Below are positions 1 to 11,896 of a DNA stretch of 64,000 nt, one piece after another (the stretch's first letter is position 1; every line of letters starts with the position of its first letter). Source of the stretch: Artemisia argyi (lineage: Eukaryota; Streptophyta; Magnoliopsida; Asterales; Asteraceae). The stretch covers positions 268,441,057 through 268,505,056 of the forward strand of contig CM060709.1 in assembly GCA_030686995.1 (NCBI GenBank), read 5' to 3'. The notes beneath the pieces were generated by a model. The model was not told the DNA's origin and made no database searches. It was given only the letters and a program-made list of their open reading frames with translations. A program made the position numbers and the translations under genes.

Positions 1-186
1 AAATTGATACTTTACCGTTTTCTTCACTTTTATGCTCCAAAAACGTCCAAAATGGCTTCTTTTCCAGAATTCACTCTCCAAACACCTAAAATCACAAAAG
101 GAACGATTTAGGGCAATATTTGATCAAATAAAGTCGGATTCGGGCTTAAATGACCCCCTAAAAACGGATCATTTTTCGCCTCATCA
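1..186 (-). mobile_element. Family A LTR, terminal fragment (third copy)
   Basis: This stretch matches the last part of the two family A LTRs ending at 8305 and 13461, including the terminal CCTCATCA, so it is an LTR in minus orientation that runs off the left edge. It abuts the 5' LTR end of the copia element at 187, which places it as an insertion in the copia 5' LTR. The bases just after it (GATTC) would be its target duplication, but the other side lies outside the window. Confidence 0.85.
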
Positions 187-223
187 GATTCATATGTTTG
201 TGACTTAATATCATATCATACAA

Positions 224-242
224 TTGGTATCAAGAGCCATGG
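224..242 (+). promoter_or_regulatory. Copia primer binding site (initiator Met tRNA)
   Basis: TTGGTATCAAGAGCCATGG lies one base after an LTR-type CA end at 221-222. It matches the usual plant copia primer binding site, complementary to the 3' end of initiator methionine tRNA. It fixes the orientation of the element as plus. Confidence 0.9.
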
Positions 243-1236
243 TTTCATCTTAGGGCCTTGGATATTCGGATTTGGTGTGGTTTTGTGAGTTAGAAGAGTT
301 TTATTCAAAACATCTTGGTTTGATCTTTCTTGTGTTATTAGATGTGTTAGAGATGTACTTTTATGATCCTTGGTGTTAGTACAACATTGTGTTTCAGTTG
401 GTTTTACTTTTTCATAAGCTTATTTGAAGTTTGGATTGAGCTTGGGTCGAATTTCATTGTTGCAATTAACTCCACTGTTTCATTGCTTAACTGCGATTAG
501 CTCCTGATCTCCGTGGTTAGTTTGTCTGCGATTACTATTTTGGGAATACAAACAAATCACAAGGAAAGTGACATTTTTGGACTATTGTCAACTGCGACAA
601 GCTCCTGCGGTTAGATGATCTGCGGTTGGTATCTGAGACTATCTGACTGCGTTTAGCTTCTACGGTTTAGTGGACTACGTTTAGTTTCTACGGTTTACTA
701 CTTGCTGTGGTTAGTGATTTGCGGGTAATCCATTTTGTGGTTAGTTTACTCTGCGGTTAGTTGCTCCTTGCAGTTAACTCACCTTGTGATTACCTTTCTC
801 TGTGGTTACCTACCTTGTGGTTACCCTCCACTGCGATTTGCTCACCTTGTGTTTATCTCCTACTGTGATTAGTGCATATAGTTGCGACTATCTCACATTA
901 TTTGGCAATTTACTAAGTGATGAGATTCATGTGATTGGGTAATCAATTTGCAATTCGTGGATTGTTGTAACCTTAGTCGTTTCAATTAATCTAATTGTGA
1001 TCTGACGTTGTGAGATAATCCTTACGACTTGACTAATCTCAATTGGATATATTGCAACTGGACTTGTCACAACTTAACACTTGATGCAAACTGTGACTCA
1101 TCTGGTATCTCTCTATTAGTATAATCTGCTGGATATATCTTCCGGTTTCTTTTGTTGACTTTAGTAAAATCCCTAGAAAGAATCATTTCTCGGTTTAAGT
1201 CACTAAAGCTATAAAATCCCGTTTGAAGACTTTGAG
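243..1236 (+). other. Copia 5' leader with degenerate repeats
   Basis: About 1 kb of untranslated leader lies between the primer binding site and the gag start. From about 480 to 870 it is built from loosely repeated phrases such as CTGCGGTTAG, CTGCGATTAG and CTACGGTTTAG. I see no open frame of note in it. Confidence 0.7.
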
Positions 1237-3406
1237 ATGTCGACTATATCAGATGACATTCAAGCTGCTGGGTCTGACACCCGACCTCCGATGCTAGACA
1301 GGACATATTATGAATCATGGCACAAAGAATCAGATTGTACTGCTTGGGTAAAGAAAATGGTGAGAACATTCTACGATCTATCGATGAAGGTCCTATACAG
1401 ATGGGTACAACCAGAGATGCTATCTCCACTGCTGAGGATGGCTCTGTTGTTCAGGGAATTGATAGACCACACACTTACAATGATCTCACTGATGTTGAAA
1501 AGAAGCGCTATGATGCTGACATTCGTGCCTCCAACATAGTAATACAAGGGTTACCCAAAGATGTGTACAAGCTAATCAACTTCAACACTGAAGCCAAAGC
1601 GGTGGGATAATGTCAAAATGCTTCTGTCTGGCTCAAAGCTGACCAAAGAAGACCGTGAATCTCAATTATATGATGAGTTTGAGCATTTCAAAATGAATCC
1701 TGGTGAAAACATTACCGATTACTATGTCAGATTTCACAAGCTGGTTAATGACATGAGAATGATCAGAATGACAATGCCCAACATTCAACTTAACTCTAAG
1801 TTTGTGAACAACATGTCACATGAGTGGGATCGGTTTGTCACTACTGTCAAGCTCAACAAAGGATTGAGAAATATGAACTATGAGCAATTGTTTGCTTATT
1901 TGCAACAATATGAGAAGCATGCTGCTTATGATCGTCAACTAAGAGAGAAACTCAATCCAACTGTCACCAGTGACTCACTTGCTTTCATGAGTAGCATGGT
2001 GCCAGCTAATCAACCTGTGTCATCAAGATCACTCATCGCTACAGTAATCAGCTGCCATGAACACTCATTTCGACTCAGGATACTCTCATACAGACAAGAT
2101 GATTGACATTCTCTCCAATCAAGTTTCTCTACTGGTTCAACATTTCAGGGCTGCACTCCCATCTTCCAACAATCAACTCAGAATTTCCTCCAATCCACGT
2201 AATCAAGCCATTGTGGAAGACGAAAAAGTAATGGTGCAAAACGTTCAGGGAAGACAGAATGTGAATCAAAGAAATGCTGTGCGGGGTAACTTTCAGAACA
2301 GAGTTGGAAATTTGAATCAGGGACAAGGAAGGCAGCCAAAATGTTATGACTGTGGGGGTCTAGGTCACATCGCCAAGAATTGCACTCTGCCAAAACGTCC
2401 TCAAAACTCATATTATTTCAAGGACAAAATGTTGCTCATACAAGCTCAAGAGAATGTAGTTGTGCTTAATGAGGAAGAATTGGCGTTCATTGCTGGGGAT
2501 GATGGAAAGACATTTGATGATGATGTGGATGAACAACCAGTTCAGGATTTAGCTCTTAATGATCCAAACATCTTCCAGGCAGAGGATTGTGATGCTTTCG
2601 ACTCAGATGTTGATGACGAACCCACCACTCAGACAATCTTCATGGCTAATCTATCATTAATTGTCTCACCTGCACAACAATCTGGTCGCTCCAATTCATC
2701 CATCATATCTGAGGTACTAAAACTATATGATAAATGTGATGAACAGAAGAACTTCTGTGATATACAACAAAATAATGTTAGTGAATCAAATGAGGCTAAG
2801 TTAGAAACCATCAAAATGTTCCCAACTGAGCAACATTTGGATCACGACCGGTATTCTGACGTATCTTGTGGAAAGTCTTCTGTTGTGTGTGACAATGATG
2901 TGATGCATGATCAATCGATATGTAACGATGTACAACAAACGAACATTGATGAATTAGATATTGCAAATTTGGGGAATAGCAATATTGTCCCATATGAGCA
3001 CTATGTGAAGCACAACGTCGAGTCTGTTGTACCAAGTGATATATCCTCTGTTGATGAAGAAATGTGTGATTTAAATGAGTATACGGTTGTTGCACCAGAT
3101 GATACCCTAACCACTAGGATAAATACTCTTAGGGATCAAGTAAGGTTCTATGAACAACGTGCTAAATTTGAGCTTACAGAACGTGAACAAAAAATGGAAT
3201 TGCAAATGTATGCCTACATCACTGAACAAAATTTGAAGGAAATGGCCTTTAAACAAGAGATTAAATCTATTCAAAATCAACTTGAACGTGCTTTTAAGGA
3301 AAAACAGGAAATTCAGGATAGTGTAAAACTCCTAAAAAGTGAATTTCAACAAAAGGAAACTAAACTATTAAACGAATTCTCCAACCTTAAGCAGTTGAAA
3401 AACTAA
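1237..3406 (+). pseudogene. Copia gag (capsid and zinc knuckle), frameshifted
   Basis: Gag would form the capsid of the virus-like particle. The start at 1237 gives MSTISDDIQAAG followed by a RPPML phrase, as in related copia gags. The frame shifts near 1320 and again near 1605. The capsid-like part with LYDEFEHFKM and the ENITDYYVRFHKL region lies at 1618-2106, and a further shift leads to 2057-3406. A CX2CX4HX4C nucleocapsid zinc knuckle (CYDCGGLGHIAKNC) lies at about 2342-2383. Downstream the protein turns acidic and then helical from about 3100, the start of the coiled-coil extension. At least three frameshifts make it a pseudogene. Confidence 0.9.
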
Positions 3407-3418
3407 CTTGAAAACAAG

Positions 3419-5585
3419 TTGTATGTTCTTGGCCAAACACCTCAAACGGCTCAAATGGTGGAAAAGCACATGAAACTGCGAGATAAGCATAGTAATAAGG
3501 ATTTAGGGATGCCTAAAACAAATTTCCTTAAGAGCGTTAGAGACTCTCAACCCGCCCTCTATGATGCTAAGGTTATGCTTACTCCCAATCATGATCCCCC
3601 AAATAGTTCATTCGATGAAGAATTAGAGGAACTTGATTATGCCAATAGAGAGAGATTTGATAAAAAAAAATGAAGGATCCAAAGTGCATTAAACACCGAG
3701 TCATTGTTAAGCCCCATGATTATTATGAACAAAACCGAGTGACTGTTTTTGCACCACAAACTAAGTTAACACCAGAACAGGTATTTTGGCCCCTAGACAT
3801 TGAGAAAATAAAAGCTGAGGAAATTAAGGCCAAGACATCCTTAAAGGTAGCTGCCCCAACGGTGTATCCCCCCAATACACCGATGCACTTAGTTCAGTTG
3901 TCACTTCCAGCGAAATATAAAACTCTTATTAGCATTTATGTCCTGTGTCAAATGTTCACTGATTTTGATAAAACATGCAAAAAGAGAATCACACCAACGG
4001 GAATCACTGAGGGTGAACGGGGATTTGAGCTAACTAAAGAGTGTTACTTAACTGATGTCATCCCATTTTTTAAACTAATCAAAGAACACTTTGAGGGTCT
4101 ACGACAATCCTTTGACAGTGAGCTTAAGGAAATGAAAGAAGTGTTTAAAGATGTGGAAAATGAGTGTAAACAAAAAGCAATAGATCTTCAGCATAGTGAA
4201 ATTGCCAGAAAAAATATTCTCATCATGAATGACAACTTGATTGCTAAATGTATTTCAAAAGATGTGTTTTACACTACTACAGATTCTTCTCTTAATGCTA
4301 GTCAGTTTCATGAAATGTCTATTGTTTTGAATAACCTTCACAATCGTGTTGTTGAGCTTGAGGGGGAGAATGGGAAATTGCTTGAAAAAATTAAAAATGA
4401 TGATCATGATAACATGGTCAAGCATCTTTCTAAACTAGAAGTTGATAATCTTAATTTACAATTAAAATATCAACATTTAGAAGAAAAAATGAAAATGTCA
4501 AAGCCAAAAACGTCATCTGATGCTCCGGAATTTGATGCATATTTTGAATTAGCAAAAAGGGATGAAAAAATTCAAGCTCACACGAACACAATCAGGTTAT
4601 TGAGGGCTCAAATTGCCCAATTGAAGTCTCCCATGAATGCTGTGATCAACTCCTATAAACCAATGTCTGCAGATTCTCATAATTTTCAACTCCAAAACAC
4701 AATCAACTTACTTAAACATGAAAATGAGTGTTTTCAAGCTGAAAATTCTAAAGTTAAACAACATTACAAAGAGTTATATGATTCTATCAAGATCACTCGT
4801 GATAAAACCAATGAAAAAATAACTTCTTTGCTTAATGAAATTGAGAATCTAAAGGCAAAAGTGAAAGGGAAAATGCCGTTGAATGTAAGTGACAATATTA
4901 ATTTTGTGGTTTGTAATTGTAAAAAGTATGCATGTGAGGCTGTCTTTATTCCCCTTCCTCTTAAGAACAATGAGCTAGTCCATAGTGATTATCTTAGACA
5001 TCTTAAAAACTGCCTTGACATGACCCGTGAAACCATAGAAGAATATAGAACGGTAAGACCGTCTGATAACACCCTATCAGATATTTGCTTTCTTACCAAG
5101 AGGTCACAAGAGTTGTTAGAATATGCCATAGGTACATGTCCCAAGATTCCCAACATGCGTGACACAATTGGCACATCCTCATCTAGGAATTTGAAGAAGC
5201 ATGTTACTTTTGATAAACCCTTGGCTAGTTCTGTGGATAGCACATCACCACCTAGAAACCAACAACTTTGCAACAATCTAATGTTCCCATCATAAATTCT
5301 ACAGGAGTAATCAATGTCACTAAATCTAGCTGGTCAAAGCCTAAAGGCAACACAAGGAATGATAGGACTTCACCTACTAAGAATGATCAAGGGAAGAAAG
5401 TAGAAGACCACCTTAGGAACAATAAGATTGATTTGAATGAAAAGAATCGTGTTGATTCTAGTATTTGCGTTAAGCGTACTGTAATTAATTCGAATTCTAA
5501 TGCGACTTGCAAGACTTGTAATGAATGTTTGATTTCTGGTAATCATGATGAATGTGTTGTGTCATTTTTTGCAATCATCTTATAA
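3419..5585 (+). pseudogene. Copia gag-protease linker, long coiled coil
   Basis: Three frames (3419-3673, 3670-5295, 5268-5585) carry one continuous theme: heptad-like, Lys/Glu/Leu-rich helical protein, for example around 4090-4860. Near the end come a KHVTFDKPL phrase (about 5197-5225) and a Cys-containing CNECLISGNHDECV segment (about 5517-5560). I associate these features with Asteraceae copia polyproteins, upstream of the protease. Function is unknown; an extended structural or linker role is inference. The frameshift at about 3670 sits in a run of nine or more A residues, and the one at 5270-5295 breaks the frame again. Confidence 0.8.
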
Positions 5586-5660
5586 ATTCCCTGTTATATC
5601 TGCTAAGGATAACAATACTTGGAGAGCTACAGGAAAAGTTTTTAACAGTGTAGGATATCA

Positions 5661-6736
5661 GTGGAACCTACGGGAAGAAAATTCACTCTAGGAAACCAGT
5701 GCCCATTGACTTACATACCCGACCCTAAGGTTAAGAGATGGAAGGGTAGAAGATTCCCTTTAGTGACCCAATGCCTTGATAGTAAGACAACAGTTTCCAC
5801 TGGTATCGGTTCATCTGTAAGAACCAATGAAAATACTGATCATGAATCTCTTAAGTATGCATGTGCTAACCTATTGGATCCCAATTACACTTGGGGATTC
5901 ATGTTTTTCAGTTATCCATATCTGTCTGGTTTCAAATGCAGATCGTACAAATCGTCCTGTGGTATTTGGACTCAGGCTGCTCAAAACATATGACTGGGGA
6001 TCGCTCTCGGCTCAGAAATTTCGTGAAAAAGTTTATCGAGACAGTTAGATTCGGTAACGACCACTTTGGAGCTATTATGGGGTATGGTGATTATGTGTTT
6101 GGTGATAGCGTGATTTCAAGAGTTTACTATGTGGACGGACTTGGGCACAACTTATTCTCTGTTGGACAATTCTGTGATTCTGATCTCGAAGTGGCCTTCA
6201 GAAAACACACATGTTTCGTTAGAGAACTGGACGAAGTAGATCTCCTTAAAGGAAGTCGTGGTACAAATCTGTATACCATCTCTATTGAAGACATGATGCG
6301 GTCCTCTCCCATTTGCTTACTTTCTAAGGCCTCAAAAAGCAAATCATGGTTATGGCATCAACGTTTAAACCACTTGAACTTCGGCACCATAAACGAGCTC
6401 TCTCGCAAAGATCTTGTTCGAGGCATGCCCAGACTGAAGTATGAAAAGGATCATCTTTGTTCATCATGTCAATTGGGTCAAAGCAAGAAACAAACTCATA
6501 AACCAAAACCCACCAACTCCAACACCGAAGTACTCCATACCCTTCACATGGATCTGTGTGGACCCATGAGAGTGCAAAGCTTCAATGGGAAAAGATATAT
6601 TCTTGTTATTGTGGATGACTATTCAAGATTCACATGGGTGAAAATTTTAAGATCCAAGGATGAAACTCCCAATATCATCATCAAGATCATCAAGCAGTTG
6701 CAAGTTAGGCTCAACAAAACTGTTAGAATCATCCAC
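5661..6736 (+). pseudogene. Copia protease, GAG_pre-integrase and integrase N-terminal half
   Basis: Frames 5661-5993 and 5891-6736 cover this part. The aspartic protease active site DSG appears in WYLDSGCSKHMTG at about 5963-5995. The HHCC zinc-binding GAG_pre-integrase region follows at about 6350-6490 (WLWHQRLNH ... CSSCQLGQ). The integrase core begins with the first catalytic Asp in MDLCGP at about 6548, and the second Asp is in the HTD at about 6730. There the frame is interrupted by the family A element starting at 6742 and resumes at 13467 with NGTEFVN. Confidence 0.95.
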
Positions 6737-6741
6737 ACAGA

Positions 6742-8305
6742 TGATGCGTGGGAATTGCACCAGGCTTTACCTCTCAAGGGATCTCGAGAAGCTTACAACC
6801 CCCACCAGGCAGTGTACCTGATCGTTGTAGTATAGTATAGAGACAAGTACCGGGGGATTGATCGTTCAACTCAGGAATAGTGTCGTTAGGATTAAAATTA
6901 ATCTAACTAGGTCTAAAGGTGAAGGATGATTCTTTTTGTATTTTTATATTTTATGAAAAACAAGTAAAAATCTCGGGTATTGGAAGGAGGGGCGGAATTA
7001 GTTGCTAATCAACTAACCCAAAAGCTACTAATTAAACTAATGTGCAAGAAAACTAAACTAAGGTTCTACAAGATAAGTGAAGTATGTCTACCTATGATAT
7101 GTTACTCCTTGCTAGCTATCTAATTCTACCTATTGAATTGTCACACCTTGTTTTAATTGACGGGTTGTATTCATTAATACCAATTGTGGGGTGGCGTACT
7201 TACTTCCCCAATTCTATAAGCTCCTACTTCACTCCTATGTCGAGCCGGCTAAGAAGCTCCTAACATGGGATCACTAGAATGCGCTCATGCATTAAATACA
7301 ACCATAAAAACCTAGTACACATCGGTTCATGTTTCTTAAAACATTCAAGCAAGTTACGCAATGGAGATCTGCCAGTTTTCTTAATCCTAACATTGATGAG
7401 ACATTCAATCAAAACAAGAATCAATAGGAAACAATAATTATAAACTAAACCAACTAGATCTATTGAAGTTGTCACGCCTTAGTTGATGGAGATAGACACA
7501 CACATCAACAAGCCTTCATTGATGGAGATAGACACAAACATCAACAAGAAATCAATGAGATCTAATCAATTATATACAAGTTTCACATAATCATAAGTAG
7601 ACACAAGGTGAATTAGCAAATCATCATCAAAGAAGAGCAAACAACAATGATAATAGAAAACATAATTAAGATAGAATCATGAAACCAATACATGATGTTT
7701 ATGGAGTGATTGAAACCCTCTAAGTTGCTGGAAAAACACCTACCTAAACCCATGAATCAACCTTAGGGTATAGGGCTTACAAAAAGTGAAGTTATGATAT
7801 TATATTTATAGGCATGTTTTCTATCGGCCCATCTTGACGGCGTCAGCTCGTTTTTCTTGACGCCATCACGACCATTTTTTCACTAAATTGTAGATCTCTT
7901 CGTCCTCTTCGCATGGGCTTTTGAATCACCTAAATCCGAGTTCGTATGCAAAAGTTATGACCAAAACAATATTAGATACTCCGCGCGCAAGTTTTGACAA
8001 GTTAACACGTGACGGCCTTGGGTGACGCCATCACGTTTCTTCTGGGCCGTCACCACTTTTACTCTTGACGCCGTCATGAAAAGCCTCTTGACGCCGTCAG
8101 TAACTGTTCCCAGCAAGGAAAATTAAGACTTTGCCGTTTTCTTCACTTTTATGTTCCAAAAACGTCCAAAATGCTTCATTTTCCAGAATTCACTCCCAAA
8201 GTACCTAAAATCACAAAAGGAACGATTTAGGGCAATATTTGATCAAATAAATTCAATTTCGGACTTAAATGACCCCCTAAAAATGGTTCATTTTTCACCT
8301 CATCA
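6742..8305 (-). repeat. Family A 3' LTR of the complete element
   Basis: On the minus strand it begins TGATGAGGTG at 8305 and ends CACGCATCA at 6742. It aligns along its length with 11897-13461. It contains several TGACGCCGTCA-type palindromes (about 7840-8105) and a TATAAATATAA box upstream of them on the plus map (about 7798-7811, read on the minus strand). A polypurine-like AAGTGTAAGGG (minus strand) abuts it at 8306-8320. Confidence 0.92.
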
Positions 8306-10712
8306 TATACCCTTACACTTGAGATTTGCTTGTCCTCAAGCAAATGCGCTTTTATTCTAGTCAAAATACAAGTTAGGGGTCATTTAACACTAATATAAAA
8401 GTAATTACAACAAATAATCGTTCAACTAAAGATCAAAGACACGCACGGAGGTCATATACTAGCACCTCACAAATGGTCTTTAGATACTCACATCTCTCGG
8501 GTGTAATAAAGTAATATCACAATATGGAAACGGAAAATATCTGTCACTATATGTCATAGCAAAATAGATTACCATAGGCTTGGGAAATGATCAAACCTCC
8601 ACCACATGGCGTAAGCACCTAGGATAAACTATCAAAGAGGTCTTTTAAAAGAGTTGTAACGTTAGGTGTAGGGATATGGAGTACACGGTTTTGTTGGATA
8701 TAGGCAGTCTTTACTGGTGGCGAGTTAACAATCTTAGTTAATTACATGTACAATATGGCGTTGCTAAGCCAAGACTAGACTCGACCTAAGCTAATAAATC
8801 AAAAATAACAAAATCATAAAATGAACATAGAATGAAAAGGGATGGTAGTCCGTATGTTTTTTCTGTTTTTATTTTATTTTATTTTATTTTATTTTTTTAT
8901 TTATTTTTTTTTTGCATACACTCTTACCCTTCTATCCAAAATAATACATCATAGGGAATGTAAATTCCCCTTACACTTAAAATTTTACATACATTACAAT
9001 AAACAAATCTAATGACTCGAATTAAGAAAATCAAAACACTTGGAGTACTTTTAAGATTAACGCACATATGGGGGTAATATATGATGTTCTTCCCCATTAC
9101 TCCATAAAATAAGTACTTTACCCATGAGTCCCAATCGTCCCAAAACAATATGTACAAGGATATGACTCGACTTAGCAACCATGTAATCAATTAGATAATT
9201 AACTTAGGGTTTAAACAAATAACAATAATGCACTAAAGATGAGTGCATACACGGAAGGCTAAGGCGTTTTGGGTGTACATTTAAGTGGGGTGTAATAAAT
9301 TCTTCCTTTAAGTAAGATGCTTAAAGTTAGAAACGAAAAGATAGGCTCGGAGGGGTGTACTAGGGGTTTCGTGTACTAAAAATGAGTACAACGCTAATGG
9401 TGTGAGAAAAATTAATTGACTTAACTAGCTAAGTAATATGAAATAAATGGTCAAGTAATTATGATATGGGTTTAAAACAAGGGTGATCCTAATACCTCTT
9501 ATCATGTAGTAAATCCTACTACACGAATGTAGTCTCACTAGCGGTCTTGGGATGCATCACTAACGCAAGTTCTAGAATCTAAATGCTACCGGTACACTCA
9601 TAAGCACTAATAGTAAATGTTTTTCCTATCAAATCTAAAGGTGAACCTCACATATTTGGGTGGAAAATTTTCCTGAATGGTAAGGTTTTGTGCTAGTCAT
9701 ACAATCTCCTATCCATGAGACGCTTGCTATGGCTAAAGTTTCACTCCTAAATGTTGTAAAAAAAATTAAATTTGGCGCTAAAATTACACTAACAGGTATT
9801 TCTCTTAGTTTTATTACACACTTACCATCAAACAAACAAACTCAAGCGAAAGTGTATCTGTAAGGTATCATCATTTTACCCTCCCCTTACAATTAAGATG
9901 AACATTATCCCCAATGTTCAAGTAAAGAATGTAAAAGTGAAATAAGTAAAACGAATGAAATCAAATACTCCCCTGATTCGCTCGGTATGGATAATAAGGT
10001 GGCCAGGTTAGATCTTCCTCCAAGAAAATGAACAATCAAAGCTTACCTTCCAGAATAATAATCATCTTCTTGTCATACATAACCTGTAGAACCTGAGAAA
10101 ATAGACAAGGCAACCTTGCATAAAATCGGCGGCAATCTAAATATGCTAATAAATCCTAGAAAACAAAATAAGATATAATGCTTGTGGAATGATGTTTGCA
10201 GATTTTCTGGAGATTATAAAACTAATAATCCAACAAAAACTTTAAAACTCCGTTAGAAAAACAAAACTGGTAAAATTTCCAGATTTATACACGTGACGCC
10301 GTCAAGAGTAAATTCGTGACGCCGTCAGAAGTGACCTGCAGAAATTCTTATGCTAAGTTTCTTGAAAATTTCTGGAAAAACTTCGTCCTACTTCCTGGAA
10401 AATCCTGCAAAACATCATTATGACTCGATACAAGCATTTGACTCTAACAAATACGAATATACATGTTCACTTAATATTGTGGAGAATCATGATCGGTTTT
10501 GTTTCTTAAAAACATATTTGGGGTTTCCCCTTACACTTATCTTTTGCAAAAATACTTTTGGATGAAGTTAAGATTAAACCAAACAACAAAATAAAGTATT
10601 TTCACTATTTTAGTTTTGAAACATGATCTACCAACAATAAACATGGGTTGCCTCCCAAGAAGCGCTTTTCTTTATTTACGAGTCTTGTAGCTAGACTCAA
10701 GGTCAAGAGTTA
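8306..10712 (-). other. Family A internal non-coding region
   Basis: About 2.4 kb between the ORF stop and the 3' LTR has no coding frame of note. It holds two TGACGCCGTCA palindromes near 10295-10330, a hairpin with the GAACATT/AATGTTC arms at 9900-9919 followed on the minus strand by a purine-rich run, and a T-rich microsatellite (TTTTA)n at about 8866-8910. It is largely collinear with 21484-22967 of the second copy. Confidence 0.75.
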
Positions 10713-11735
10713 CTACGTGACCTCATCGTTGGTTCCACTTCCTGTTTGTAAATGCTCTTTGTAGAAACCAATCACCTTTTTCTCAATCGCTCCTATAATC
10801 CTATGGGCAAATTCTTTATCGACTTTATACTTTGGTCCTAGAGTCAAGCAATCTTTGTAGAAAAGACTCTTCTTTTCCCATACATAATCCATGCCCTTTT
10901 TCTTATCCTCTTCATTGATGTCCTCAAAAGCACCAATGTTATCCAAGTCAAATCGGGGCACAAAACAAAATTCTTTCATTCTATTAGGCATCCTATAAGT
11001 GATCCTATCGGTGTTACTGGCAAATCGTATTGTCCCTTCTATCTCATCATATTCTAGCTTGGAATCTTCAGCAAACGGTTTACCAAACACAAAATTGGAT
11101 AATCGACAATCAATAACATTAGCAAGATCTTCAATGATCATAAAGTCAGTGATATAAGTGAAATTCCCAACAAATACATGTAAAAATTTAATTCTCCCGA
11201 CAAAGTTACAAACTCCACCGGGGTATTTGGGATCTCTTCTAGGTCCAAGTCTTGTTTTCACTATATCATTATAAACACTTGAGGACATAATGTTGATTGG
11301 GGATTTAAAGTCAATGTAAGCATTGTCAACGTGTCTATACCCAATTATACATGGTATCTTAGCATTCTTAGGGTCGCCTCTCTTTATCTTAGGTTCGATT
11401 CTAGTAAAAGGAGATCTAGGGTTATCAATAAGATTGTTATAGTACGCAATCTCCTCCTTAGTGGGGTATAGATTAAAATAGTCATCTGGCTTTGGATCAA
11501 TCTCCTCTTCTTCAAGCTCCTCAACAACATTCTCAAAATCATTAGGCCCTAGTTCCTTATTTGAATACAAGGCGGTCGCTAGGTCACTAAATGCATGGTC
11601 GAGCTCAACCTTAATCAACCTATTAAGCTCCCTAAGTTCCCTAATCTCACTCTTAATTTGTTCACGTAACAAAGCCACTTCTCTAGGGGAAAGGGGTGGA
11701 TTCGCGTTTTCCATAATGGTCAACGGAATAGTCAA
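10713..11735 (-). CDS. Family A lone ORF, retropepsin-like degenerate protease
   Basis: The 340-residue open frame has an N-terminal helical, charged region (about 15-60, REQIKSEIRELREL), an acidic linker (about 65-80, EELEEEEIDP) and a middle part that looks like the retropepsin fold of Ty3 elements: KIPCIIGY, then DFKSPINIM in place of the usual DLGASINLM, a VGNFTYITDFMI strand pair, and VFGKPF in place of ILGRPF. The C-terminal third is lineage-specific and unknown. The first Asp of the active-site motif is kept, but Gly-Ala is replaced by Lys-Ser, so catalysis is doubtful. The start follows the primer binding site by about 135 bp, with no other frame competing. It is intact, unlike the surrounding copia genes. 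Confidence 0.85.
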   Translation of the reverse strand: MTIPLTIMENANPPLSPREVALLREQIKSEIRELRELNRLIKVELDHAFSDLATALYSNKELGPNDFENVVEELEEEEIDPKPDDYFNLYPTKEEIAYYNNLIDNPRSPFTRIEPKIKRGDPKNAKIPCIIGYRHVDNAYIDFKSPINIMSSSVYNDIVKTRLGPRRDPKYPGGVCNFVGRIKFLHVFVGNFTYITDFMIIEDLANVIDCRLSNFVFGKPFAEDSKLEYDEIEGTIRFASNTDRITYRMPNRMKEFCFVPRFDLDNIGAFEDINEEDKKKGMDYVWEKKSLFYKDCLTLGPKYKVDKEFAHRIIGAIEKKVIGFYKEHLQTGSGTNDEVT

Positions 11736-11869
11736 TGAATTTAATTTACTAACAAAGGCACGAAGAAAAAGATAGACTAAAGAGAACCTAAAAATAAAAA
11801 TAAAATCTTACTAGAAAGGAATCTAGCAAGTGGACCTAATAAAAAGAGATTCTAATCTAGATAATAACT

Positions 11870-11890
11870 ATTCCCCGGGCTGCGGCGCCA
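11870..11890 (-). promoter_or_regulatory. Family A primer binding site
   Basis: On the minus strand TGGCGCCGCAGCCCGGGG follows the LTR end after AGTTTT. The TGGCGCC start is the pattern of plant Athila-type and other Ty3 elements, usually matched to tRNA-Asp. The six-base gap from the LTR end is wider than usual. Confidence 0.75.
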
Positions 11891-11896
11891 AAAACT

